Source: JAAYZQ01 sp034428935
GTDB taxonomy: Bacteria > Chloroflexota > Anaerolineae > JAAYZQ01
Assembly: GCA_034428935.1 (NCBI GenBank)
Contig: DAOUHB010000142.1
Span: 1-57,433 of the forward strand
Length of the DNA stretch: 57,433 nt
Reading direction: 5' to 3'
Both the position numbers and the translations under genes were made by a program. Shown here one piece after another: positions 24,430-32,487 of the stretch. The notes beneath the pieces are model-generated. The model ran no database searches, was not told the origin of the DNA, and was given only the letters and a program-made list of their open reading frames with translations. How positions within the stretch are numbered: the first letter of the stretch is position 1; every line of letters begins with the position of its first letter.

Positions 24430-25764
24430 GTGCGAGCCCGAAGATTGATCGTCATCGTCGTGATCCTGATCGTCCTGGCTGCCGCCGCGTGCGTGGGCGG
24501 CGGCCAGTTGGCTGCAAACCTGGTGCGGCAGGGCCAGGCGACCAGGCCAACCCCTGGGGGCACGGCGGCCCGACCCCGGCTGCGCGCCCAGGGCGAGGTC
24601 GTCCCGGCCCGCTGGGCGGAGCTAGGTTTTGTCGGCGGCGGGGTGCTGGCTGAGGTACCGGTAAGCGCCGGCCAGCAGGTCCAGGCGGGCGACGTCCTTG
24701 CCAGGTTGAGCACGAAGGATCTGGACCTGGCCGTGCGTGCTGCCGGCGACGCCGTCACCATGCACCAGGCCAACCTGGCCCACCTGCAGGAGCCGCCGGA
24801 TTCGGTAGCGATCGCTGCCGTTCAAGCCGAGCTCGAGGCGGCCGAAGCGGCGCTGGAGGCATTGCAGGCCGGTCCCACGGCGGCGGACCTGACCGCTGCC
24901 CAGGCGGACGTAGCTGCTGCCGAGGCGGATCTGGCCCGCCTGCGCGCCCTGCCCGACCCGGCGGCGGTGGCTCAGGCACAGGCCCAGCTCGACAAGGCAA
25001 CGATCGCCTTGCAGCGGGCCCAGGCGGCATATGACCAGGTCCAGGCCCGCCCCGACGTGGCCATGTCGCCCCAGTCGCTTGCCCTGCAGCAGGCCACCAT
25101 CGACCACGAAGCTGCCCGAGCGGCCCTGGCGCTGGCCGAGGGCAAGGCCACGGCCGCCGAGCTGAAGGCAGCCCAGGCGCGCGTTGCGGCAGCCGAGGCG
25201 CACCTGGCCGCCACGCGGGAAGGCCCTTCGGCGGCTGACCGGGCCGCCGCCCGCAGCCGCGTTCGCAACGCCGAATCTGCCCTCGCCCAGGCACAAGAGA
25301 CGACCGGCGAGGCCGACCTGGCCGCTGCCCGGGCCAGCCTGTCGGAGGCCGAGATGCAATTGTCGCGGGCAAACGCGGCGCTGGAGACAGCCATTCTGCG
25401 TGCCCCCTTTGCCGGAACGGTGATGACCCTGGAGGCGGCAGCCGGGCAGATGGTGAGCAACAGCCTATTTCTCACCCTGGCCGATCTCAACTGGCAGGTG
25501 GAGACTGTGGACGTGGACGAGTGGGTAGCTACACGCATCGTGCCCGGACAGGCCGTAGAGCTGTCGTTCCCCGCCTTCGAGGGCGAGAAGTTGGCCGGCA
25601 CCGTCAAGTCCATCGACGCCCGGGCCAAGCGGGCCGGCGCCGGGGCCGACCCCTTTTACACCGTGGTCGTGACTCTGAACCGGGAGCAGTCAGGGCAGCC
25701 GCCCGCGCTGGTTGCAGCGCTGCGCTGGGGTATGACGGTTCGGCTCGACTTTGGCGAGGAGTAG
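24430..25764 (+). CDS. Membrane fusion protein (HlyD/RND adaptor family), probable lipoprotein
   Basis: 444 residues. The N-terminus is hydrophobic and ends in AAAAC at Cys 20, so it may be lipid-anchored rather than membrane-spanning. A biotinyl-lipoyl-like half motif (VSAGQQVQAGDVLARL) at about 75-95 is followed by a long alanine-rich coiled coil to about 310 with three hairpin-like repeats. The second lipoyl half is at about 320-345 (ILRAPFAGTVMTL), and beta-barrel domains close the protein. It bridges the MacB-like permease to outer components or presents substrate. GTG start with GAGGAGG upstream, 30 bases after the permease. Confidence 0.9.
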   Translation: MRARRLIVIVVILIVLAAAACVGGGQLAANLVRQGQATRPTPGGTAARPRLRAQGEVVPARWAELGFVGGGVLAEVPVSAGQQVQAGDVLARLSTKDLDLAVRAAGDAVTMHQANLAHLQEPPDSVAIAAVQAELEAAEAALEALQAGPTAADLTAAQADVAAAEADLARLRALPDPAAVAQAQAQLDKATIALQRAQAAYDQVQARPDVAMSPQSLALQQATIDHEAARAALALAEGKATAAELKAAQARVAAAEAHLAATREGPSAADRAAARSRVRNAESALAQAQETTGEADLAAARASLSEAEMQLSRANAALETAILRAPFAGTVMTLEAAAGQMVSNSLFLTLADLNWQVETVDVDEWVATRIVPGQAVELSFPAFEGEKLAGTVKSIDARAKRAGAGADPFYTVVVTLNREQSGQPPALVAALRWGMTVRLDFGEE

Positions 25765-25765
25765 G

Positions 25766-26491
25766 ATGATGGCCCGTGACAGCACATCCCGGGCTGAAAA
25801 CCGGGACATTGTCGTGGAGACGCGCGCCCTGAGCCGCGTCTATCGCCTGGGCGCCACCGAGGTCCACGCCCTGCGCGGCGTGGAGCTGGTTGTGGAGCGG
25901 CGCGACTTTGTATCCATCGTGGGCCGCAGCGGTAGCGGCAAGAGCACGCTCTTGCACCTGCTCGGCTGCCTGGACCGGCCCAGCGGCGGTGCGGTGTGGC
26001 TGGACGGTGTAGAGGTGTCGGCCCTGGCCCACCGCCTCCTGCCGGCCATCCGCCGAGAAAAGGTCGGCTTTGTGTTCCAGACCTTTAATCTGCTGTCGCA
26101 CCTGACAGCCCTGGAGAACGTGATGCTGCCCCTGCGCTACAGTCGCCTGTCGCCCCGCGAGGGACGACGGCGGGCGACGGAACTATTGGAACGCGTGGGC
26201 CTCGGCAACCGGCTCCCCCACCGCCCCATGGAGCTGTCGGGGGGCGAGCAGCAGCGCGTGGCCCTGGCTCGGGCTCTCATCAACCGGCCGGCCATCATCC
26301 TGGCCGACGAGCCCACCGGTGAGCTGGACACGCAGACGGCCGCCGGCATCGTGGCTCTGCTCCGCGAGCTAAACCGGAGCGACGGCCAGACCTTTATCCT
26401 GGTGACCCACGATCCCCAGGTTGCCGCGGCCACCGATCGTACCCTGGTTCTCCAGGATGGACAGATCGTGGGCGAGGAGCGGCATGTCTGA
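25766..26491 (+). CDS. ABC transporter ATP-binding protein (MacB/LolD type)
   Basis: 241 residues. Walker A is GRSGSGKST, the Q-loop sits in FVFQTFNLL, the signature is LSGGEQQR, Walker B is IILADEPTGELD, and the switch His is in VTHD. The sequence groups with MacB/LolD-type ATPases that pair with FtsX-like permeases. The ATG at 25766 begins one base after the adaptor's stop, with GAGGAG upstream; an earlier TTG lies inside the adaptor gene. It completes a three-gene efflux or lipoprotein-release-type operon with no outer-membrane TolC gene in view. Confidence 0.92.
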   Translation: MMARDSTSRAENRDIVVETRALSRVYRLGATEVHALRGVELVVERRDFVSIVGRSGSGKSTLLHLLGCLDRPSGGAVWLDGVEVSALAHRLLPAIRREKVGFVFQTFNLLSHLTALENVMLPLRYSRLSPREGRRRATELLERVGLGNRLPHRPMELSGGEQQRVALARALINRPAIILADEPTGELDTQTAAGIVALLRELNRSDGQTFILVTHDPQVAAATDRTLVLQDGQIVGEERHV

Positions 26492-26556
26492 CAGGGGTAC
26501 AGGCGGGATGCCGGGCGCTCTGCCTCGCCAGGCGTGCCTGCCTCTACGGCAGCCCT

Positions 26557-29500
26557 CTACCCCTGTTCGCCCCTCACCACCGACAAGATCTGTTCCCCGT
26601 AGGCCGCCATCCGCTGTGGCCCGATTCCCTTGATTGCCTCCAGCTCCGCCGGCGAGCAGGGCCGGGCGGCAGCAATGTCGCGCAGGGTGCTGTCGTGGCA
26701 GACGACGTAGGGCGGCTTGCCCATCTCTCGGGCCGTGGCCAGCCGCCAGGCCCGCAGCCGCTCGAACAGGCCGGCGTCACCCTCGGACTGGGCCGCCGGA
26801 GCTTCTGCCCCTACCGGCGCCGCCTCGGGCTCTGCCGGTGGCTCTGCCACCAGCGCCTCTCCCTCGGGCGTCAGGCGCAGCATGGGGTAGCCGTTTTGCT
26901 CGAACTGCTCCAGGAAGCCCTTGATCAGGAGCTCGTCGGCCAGGTCCATGATGCCCTTCTGGGTCAGGTTGGCCAGGGCGCCAAACAGTGGAAAACGATC
27001 GACCTTTAGCCTGCTGCTGCTCGCCCCCTGGAGGGCGCGGGCCAGGCCGCTGCGGCCCATGGGGTATGGCACCTGCGCCACGCCCTGGAGGATCAGCCTG
27101 GCCGGGTCGCCCGGCTGCCGGCCGGGGGTGCGCAGCGGCGCGCTTTTCGTCGGGGCCGGGGCTTGGGCCACGGGCAGGGGAGCCTGTGTCCGGGACCTGG
27201 CGGCCGCTCCCCGGCAGTTGTCGCAGGCCTGGCAGCCCTCCATCCCGGGGCCGCCGAAATAGACGCTGATGGTGCCGTGGCGGCAGGCCTGGCTGTAGGC
27301 GTAGGCGCGCATCTCGGCGATGCGGGCCTCCTGGCCGGCGTCATAGTCGGCCACCATGGCCGCCACCCGCTCGCGCGAGTCGGCCGGCGAAGGAGGCAGC
27401 GCCAGGAGCATGTCGCGGCCTACACCCCGGTACTCGAGCCAGCCGGCGTCGGCCCAGGCCAGCAAGCGCCCCTCGATGTGGCGCGGGTCCAGGAGGGACG
27501 CCAGCGAGGCGTCGTGACCCGCCTCGCGGGCCAGCCCCGCCAGATCCCGGGCCAGCGTCTGCCCGGGGCGCAGCCGGGCCACCTCCACAAAGCGGGCCAG
27601 GTCCTCGTCCCGGCCCGCGGACGGGCCCGGCTCCTGGCGCAGAACGAGGGTCGCGGTGCGGGGCAGGTCAAAGCCCCGCCATACCAGCCCGGCGTTCTCC
27701 AAAAAGTGGACCGCCACCCGCACCCGGGTCTCGTCGACGCCCAGGTCCCGTTCCAGGTCGGCGGCGGTCACGATGCCGGCCTGTTGCCCGCGGAGGCGGG
27801 CCCGGACGGCGGCATAGGTCCGGCGCAAGAGGTCGATGCCCAGGCCGCCCTGGCGCGCCCAGCGCCGCAGGTTGGTCCAGTCGCCCGTGCTGTGAAAAAG
27901 GACACATCGGGCGGGCTGGCCGTCGCGACCGGCGCGACCTGCTTCCTGGTAATAGTTCTCCAGGGCCTTGGGCGGGTTGTAGTGGACGATGAACCTCACG
28001 TCGCTTTTGTCGACACCCATGCCAAAGGCCACGGTGGCCACCACCACGCGGGCCTCGCCCGACATGAACCTGTCCTGGGCCGCGGCCCGCTCGGCGATAC
28101 CGGCGTGGTAATGAATGGCCTCGACGCCCCGCCGCCTCAGCAGGGCAGCCAGGTCCTCGCACTTTTCCCGGGAGGTGGCGTACACGATGCCACTCCCCTG
28201 GTGCTGGCGGCAGACGATGGCCAGCGCCTCCCTCTTTTCCGCCTCGTTGGCAAAGCGGCGGGCCTCCAGGTGCAGGTTCGGGCGGTGGGTGCCCGTCGTG
28301 ACCAGGCGCATGCTGCCCAGTGCCGCCTGAACGTCGTCCTGCACCCGGGGAGTGGCAGTGGCGGTCATGCCCAGGATGCGGGGGCCGCCGAGCTCCTGCC
28401 AGGCCTGGGCGATAAAGCGATAGTCGGGGCGAAAATCATGACCCCACAGGGAGACACAGTGCACCTCGTCCACGACAAGGAGCGAGACGCCGGCACGTTT
28501 GAGGGCGTGCAGGAATGGGCGCTGGCGCAGGCGCTCGGGCGCGGCGTACACCAGGCTGTAGCGGCCGGCGGCTGCGCCGGCCAGGCGCGCCTCCAGCTCG
28601 GTGCCGTCCAGGGTGCTGTTGAGCGCGGTGGCGCGCTGTTCCATGCCGGGCGGCAGGCCGTCGAGCTGGTCTTTCATCAGGGCGATGAGGGGCGAGATGA
28701 CCAACGTGGTGCCGGGGAGCAAGGCCGAGGCCAACTGGTAGCAGAGCGACTTGCCCGCCCCGGTAGGCATCACCGCGAGGACGCTCTCGCCTCGCAGCAC
28801 GGCGGCGATGGTCTCTGCCTGGCCCGGGCGGAACGCGTCGTGGCCGAAATGCTGCCGCAGCTTCTCTTGCAACCGGCCCGCTTCCTTGGCCGTCACCGTC
28901 ACCGGCTCGGGGGCCGGCCGCGCCGGGGCGCTGGCTACCGCGTCGAGGACCACAGGGCTGGGGGAAGCGCCCACGGCCAGGCGCACCGTCTCCCACTCGC
29001 TCTCCCGGCGTGCGCGCAGCTCGGCGTCGATGGCCTCCGCCTGGGCGACCTGTCCCGCGGCGCGGTGCAGCCCTTCCAGCAGGCGCATCAGCTCGACCGA
29101 CGGCGGGTGCCCGTCGCGGTTGGCCCGCGATACGGCGGTCCGCGCCCAGAGTAGTGCCTTTTCGCCGTCGCCCCGTGCCGCCCACAACCGGGCCGTCCCC
29201 TGGGCCGTAGCCGTGCCCTCGGGCTTCAGGGCTTCTCCTCGCGCCAGGGCTGCTTCAACGCCCTCCAGGTCGCCCGCTGCCAGGCAGACGTCCACCTGGA
29301 GGCTCCAGGTCAGCAGGTTGTCGGGAGCTTGCTCAGCCAGGGTGCGGGCGATGGCCTGCGCCGCGGCCAGGTTGCCTGCGACCAGGTGAGTTCGCGCCTC
29401 CAGGGCCGCCGCCGAGTTTGAGCGCTTGAGCTCCTGGCGCAAGCGCATGATCTCCAGGGCGCGCTGTGCCTGGCCCATCTTGACGTAGAGGCGGGCCAGG

Positions 29501-29703
29501 TCGTCATAGACGCTCACCTGGGGGTCATGGGCCTGCAGGATGGCCTGCAAGCAGTCGTGGGCCTCCGCCTCGTGCCCCCAGCGGATGAGGTAGGCGACGA
29601 GGGAGCGGCGCACTCTTGAGGGGAGCAAGGCAACTCTGGCCGCGTTGAGGCCAAGCTCGGAGAGCAATCCGTCGTGGGGCGCGTGCTGTCCTATGGCTGT
29701 CAT
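26557..29703 (-). CDS. RecQ-family DNA helicase with N-terminal TPR-like domain
   Basis: 1048 residues against about 600 for ordinary RecQ. Residues about 1-260 are TPR-like helical repeats. The helicase core follows with FRPGQAETI (motif 0), MPTGAGKS (motif I), DEVHCVSLWGHDFRP (motif II, DEVH instead of DEAH) and YQEAGRAGRDG (motif VI). The RecQ zinc-binding Cys (CRHGT, CQACDNC) come next. A winged-helix/linker region and an HRDC domain (ending with IKGIGPQRMAAYGEQIL) close it. It unwinds DNA 3'-5' in repair. It is the last gene of a minus-strand run containing DUF488 and dual-OB genes. Confidence 0.92.
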   Translation of the reverse strand: MTAIGQHAPHDGLLSELGLNAARVALLPSRVRRSLVAYLIRWGHEAEAHDCLQAILQAHDPQVSVYDDLARLYVKMGQAQRALEIMRLRQELKRSNSAAALEARTHLVAGNLAAAQAIARTLAEQAPDNLLTWSLQVDVCLAAGDLEGVEAALARGEALKPEGTATAQGTARLWAARGDGEKALLWARTAVSRANRDGHPPSVELMRLLEGLHRAAGQVAQAEAIDAELRARRESEWETVRLAVGASPSPVVLDAVASAPARPAPEPVTVTAKEAGRLQEKLRQHFGHDAFRPGQAETIAAVLRGESVLAVMPTGAGKSLCYQLASALLPGTTLVISPLIALMKDQLDGLPPGMEQRATALNSTLDGTELEARLAGAAAGRYSLVYAAPERLRQRPFLHALKRAGVSLLVVDEVHCVSLWGHDFRPDYRFIAQAWQELGGPRILGMTATATPRVQDDVQAALGSMRLVTTGTHRPNLHLEARRFANEAEKREALAIVCRQHQGSGIVYATSREKCEDLAALLRRRGVEAIHYHAGIAERAAAQDRFMSGEARVVVATVAFGMGVDKSDVRFIVHYNPPKALENYYQEAGRAGRDGQPARCVLFHSTGDWTNLRRWARQGGLGIDLLRRTYAAVRARLRGQQAGIVTAADLERDLGVDETRVRVAVHFLENAGLVWRGFDLPRTATLVLRQEPGPSAGRDEDLARFVEVARLRPGQTLARDLAGLAREAGHDASLASLLDPRHIEGRLLAWADAGWLEYRGVGRDMLLALPPSPADSRERVAAMVADYDAGQEARIAEMRAYAYSQACRHGTISVYFGGPGMEGCQACDNCRGAAARSRTQAPLPVAQAPAPTKSAPLRTPGRQPGDPARLILQGVAQVPYPMGRSGLARALQGASSSRLKVDRFPLFGALANLTQKGIMDLADELLIKGFLEQFEQNGYPMLRLTPEGEALVAEPPAEPEAAPVGAEAPAAQSEGDAGLFERLRAWRLATAREMGKPPYVVCHDSTLRDIAAARPCSPAELEAIKGIGPQRMAAYGEQILSVVRGEQG

Positions 29704-29741
29704 GGGTTCGCCTTCAACATATGTATCTCGCTCGGGTGTGT

Positions 29742-30467
29742 TTATAGGTTGTCATAATCCACAGTCGCCTCGTAGTCGGGCAGGGTGTGGACGCCGATGA
29801 TCATGGGCCAGAAGGCCCCCCTGTAGGAGCGGGTCAGGCCGACGGCCAAATAGATCTCGCGGATGCCAAAACGCGCTTCCAGGTCTCCCGCGTCAAAGTC
29901 CAGCCCGCCACCCTCGGCCGGGAGCCAGGCCCGCCCCAGGGCGCGCCACTTGAGGTCGGTGACCGACAGGCCGCCCCGGGCATAAGAGCCACGGTAGCAG
30001 CGGCCATATAGCCCGAAGGAGAGCCGGGCCTGGAACTGGCCGGTGTAGGGGTCGAGCTTGTAGCAGCCCTGAACCCAGTCCGGTTTGAACAGGCACAGGG
30101 AGCGTTCCTGCCGGTCGAGAACCTGGCACGGGTCGCAGTCACAGTACTTTTGCAGGAACGCCGCCCGCCGCTCTCCCTCCAGCCGGCGGTTGACGCAGGG
30201 CCGGGTGCGCGTCAGGTCACAGATCCAGTCTTCGGCGTGGGGCGGGTTCGGCCGCGCCAGCAGCATGTTGAGGGCGACGACGTCAAAGGGCCGGAGCACG
30301 GTGCCCTCGGCGGTGGTGATGTCGCCGAGGAGGATGTTGCCGTGCTCCCGGACGGGGCGCACCCACCGCAGCCCGGTTACCCTGTCGGGCTCTGTGGTCA
30401 TGCCGGCAACGCACACGCCAGACAGCATCTTGGTGACGGCCAGCAGCAGCACTTCTTGTACAGACAT
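29742..30467 (-). CDS. Dual OB-domain-containing protein of unknown function
   Basis: 241 residues from the ATG at 30467, which has GGAGA upstream; the open frame extends further but that part overlaps two DUF488 genes and shows no homology. It starts LLLAVTKMLSGVCVAGM and contains CVNRRL and CDCDPCQVL segments typical of proteins annotated as dual OB domain-containing. OB folds usually bind nucleic acid. It lies between DUF488 genes and the TPR-RecQ gene with short gaps, so a nucleic-acid role with RecQ is an inference. Confidence 0.65.
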   Translation of the reverse strand: MSVQEVLLLAVTKMLSGVCVAGMTTEPDRVTGLRWVRPVREHGNILLGDITTAEGTVLRPFDVVALNMLLARPNPPHAEDWICDLTRTRPCVNRRLEGERRAAFLQKYCDCDPCQVLDRQERSLCLFKPDWVQGCYKLDPYTGQFQARLSFGLYGRCYRGSYARGGLSVTDLKWRALGRAWLPAEGGGLDFDAGDLEARFGIREIYLAVGLTRSYRGAFWPMIIGVHTLPDYEATVDYDNL

Positions 30468-30517
30468 CGGTGTCTCCACGGTTTCCGGCAGGAGCCGGCG
30501 CGCCCCCGGACGAAACG

Positions 30518-30961
30518 TCACACCAGGTGCACGACCTCCAGGCCAGGGATGTGCCTGGCCCACCATTCGGCGACGAGACGGCGATGGCAGCGGTGTGGCT
30601 GGGGTTCTGCGCATAGGAGGCAGGGACAGCGGTACCGGGCCAGTAGCTCGTGGCCAATCTCTTCTGTGCCTCGCTGAGCCAGAAGAGCGAGGAATTCCCG
30701 CTCGTAGGCGGGCCAGTCCCGGCCGGCCTTGTAGGCGTCCATGATCTCGGCCGTGGGCGCCAGGTCGGGCCGGTGTTCGTACTGGATGCCAAACCCTTCG
30801 GTGAGAAGAAAAGCCAGGTCGTCGCGCTTGGCAAAGCCGGCCAACTGCGAGGTGTTGCGCAAGCGAACGTCGACGACGGCGTCGACGCCGGCACCCTGGA
30901 GCAGGCGGATGAACTGCTCCAGGCTCTTCTGAGTGGTGCCGATGGTGCAGACGGTAGGCAT
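30518..30961 (-). CDS. DUF488 family protein
   Basis: 147 residues. DUF488 hallmarks are the start VCTIGTTQKSLEQFI, the VVDVRLRN strand-turn and the late Cys/Arg/His cluster LLCAEPQPHRCHRRL. The arrangement of conserved Arg, Cys and His suggests an enzyme or nucleic-acid-binding fold, but the family has no agreed function. It is the second of two DUF488 genes in tandem, 24 bases apart, and they differ enough to be separate subfamilies. Confidence 0.85.
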   Translation of the reverse strand: MPTVCTIGTTQKSLEQFIRLLQGAGVDAVVDVRLRNTSQLAGFAKRDDLAFLLTEGFGIQYEHRPDLAPTAEIMDAYKAGRDWPAYEREFLALLAQRGTEEIGHELLARYRCPCLLCAEPQPHRCHRRLVAEWWARHIPGLEVVHLV

Positions 30962-30985
30962 TGGCCTGGCCTCCCTGTGTACGAG

Positions 30986-31453
30986 CTAGAAAAGGCTGAG
31001 CTGCCGGGGTTCCTGGCCTTCCTGCACCAGGGAACCGTCGGGCTGGATGTGGATCACCTCGGCTTCCCGCTCGAGAAGGGCGGGGGTGATCAGCCGGTGC
31101 CGGTGGCATTGGCGGTGGTCGCCTTCGGCGCACATGATGGCGGTCCGTGCCCGGGCAGCCATCTCCAGGAGTTCGTCGACGCCTTGCTGGAATGGAGCCC
31201 CGTCCCGCAGCGCGTCGTAATCGGCCACCTGGCCGCCCGGCTTGCCGCCCAACCGGTCGCCAAGCCAGTGATAGGCGATGCCGGCCTCGTGGAGGGTCAA
31301 GGCCAGCGCCGAGCGGTTGGCCTGAGGGACGTAGCGGCTATACGGGCTGCTGCGCACGTCGACGATCTGCTCGATGCCGTGCTGCCGCAGGAGGGCCACA
31401 AAACGCTCGGGCTCGTGATTGCTATGGCCCACGGTATAGATCGTCGCCATCAT
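30986..31453 (-). CDS. DUF488 family protein
   Basis: 155 residues. It begins IYTVGHSNHEPERFV, the usual opening of DUF488, and has VDVRSSPYSRYVPQ, a central YHWLGDRLGG segment and the late MCAEGDHRQCHRHRL cluster. It is closer to the classical DUF488 consensus than its neighbour. The ATG (31453) overlaps the TGA of the upstream gene, so the two are translationally coupled. The function is unknown. Confidence 0.88.
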   Translation of the reverse strand: MMATIYTVGHSNHEPERFVALLRQHGIEQIVDVRSSPYSRYVPQANRSALALTLHEAGIAYHWLGDRLGGKPGGQVADYDALRDGAPFQQGVDELLEMAARARTAIMCAEGDHRQCHRHRLITPALLEREAEVIHIQPDGSLVQEGQEPRQLSLF

Positions 31454-31962
31454 GTCTTGACGATCTCCAGCTGGCCGCCGCAGTTGGGGCACTTGTGCAG
31501 TGGCTCGCGCACGCTGTACTCATTGCCGCAATAGGCGCACCGCCGCACGACCTTGCTCTCCTTCAGGCCGGGAAAGAGATAGACCGTCCGCCCCTCCCGG
31601 CGCTCCTGGTAGCTCAGGCCGTTGGCTTCCAGGCGGGCGAGGGCCGCGCGCGCGGCCTCGTCGGGCACGCGCAGCTCGTCGACGACCTGGGCCAGGGTGA
31701 CTTCGGCATCGTTGCGCCCGGCCAGACCCACGATGCGGTCGTCCAGGACGCCGGCCGAGAGACGGCGCGCCTGCCGGAGGCGGGTGCCGGCCCAGGCGGC
31801 CAGGCCCGCGCCAATGACCAGGAGTGCCAGGGAGATGGGCATCCTGGCCAGGTTGTCCACGGCGGCACACAAGAAGATGAGGCCGCCTGCCAGAAACAAA
31901 ACACCCCCGATGAGGGCCGCGGCCGTCAGGCCCCGGCCAGGTACGCCGCTCTCCTCAACCAT
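31450..31962 (-). CDS. Membrane protein with winged-helix-like and zinc-ribbon domains
   Basis: 170 residues from the ATG at 31962 (GGAGGAGG nearby). Two membrane helices lie at about 12-35 and 40-60. A region with VTLAQVVDELRVPDEAARAA looks like a winged helix, and the C-terminus is a zinc ribbon (CAYCGNEY, then CPNCGG). The protein may sense or bind something at the inner face of the membrane. I do not recognise a named family. It overlaps both neighbours by a few bases, so it is within an operon with the TPR and DUF488 genes. Confidence 0.7.
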   Translation of the reverse strand: MVEESGVPGRGLTAAALIGGVLFLAGGLIFLCAAVDNLARMPISLALLVIGAGLAAWAGTRLRQARRLSAGVLDDRIVGLAGRNDAEVTLAQVVDELRVPDEAARAALARLEANGLSYQERREGRTVYLFPGLKESKVVRRCAYCGNEYSVREPLHKCPNCGGQLEIVKT

Positions 31963-32470
31963 TGCCTCCTCCCTGCTCCTCCTGTCCCAGCTTGCGCAGC
32001 CAGGTGCGCGCGTCGTGATCAAGGGGATTCACCTCCAGCGCCTGCCGGAAGGCAGCCACTGCCAGGTCGTCGTCGCCGCGATCGACAAAGATCAGGCCCA
32101 GATTGTAGTGTACGTTGGGCGCCGTGGCATCCAGCTCCAGGGCCCGCTCAAAGGCCCCGATAGCGCGCATTTGTTGCTCGGGCGTGGCCACCACCGGATT
32201 GCCGAGGTAGGCGGCGCCCAGGTTAATCCAGATCATGGGGTTGTCGGGCTCTTCTTCCCGAGCGGCCTCCAGGGGGGCGATGGCTTCCCGGTGCTGGCCG
32301 GACATGACAAAGGCACCGCCAAGATTGATGAGGGCCGGCACGTACTGAGGCTCCATCTCCAGGGCCTGCTGGAATAGGGGAGCGGCCTCCTGGGCCTTGC
32401 CCTGCTCCAACAGCCGGGCACCCTCGTTTGTCAGCCTGCGAACTCGATCGTCTTGCTCTGCTCTATCCAT
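31955..32470 (-). CDS. TPR-repeat protein
   Basis: 171 residues with about four tetratricopeptide repeats, e.g. EAAPLFQQALEMEPQYVPAL and AIGAFERALELDATAPNVHY. No signal peptide, so it is probably a cytosolic scaffold. AAGGAG precedes the ATG. It lies 17 bases after the DHH/CBS phosphatase gene and overlaps the following membrane-protein gene by eight bases. No specific partner can be named. Confidence 0.85.
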   Translation of the reverse strand: MDRAEQDDRVRRLTNEGARLLEQGKAQEAAPLFQQALEMEPQYVPALINLGGAFVMSGQHREAIAPLEAAREEEPDNPMIWINLGAAYLGNPVVATPEQQMRAIGAFERALELDATAPNVHYNLGLIFVDRGDDDLAVAAFRQALEVNPLDHDARTWLRKLGQEEQGGGNG

Positions 32471-32487
32471 GCTCCTTCTTTCCGCCC

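Noticed and set aside
26492..26556. Bidirectional terminator between the ABC ATPase gene and RecQ
   Set aside because: CAGGGGT and ACCCCTG arms exist but are about 65 bases apart with no T tract, so the evidence is too thin.
30468..31133. N-terminal extension of the dual-OB protein
   Set aside because: The extension is Arg/Pro-rich, overlaps two good DUF488 genes in another frame, and the ATG at 30467 has a ribosome-binding site.
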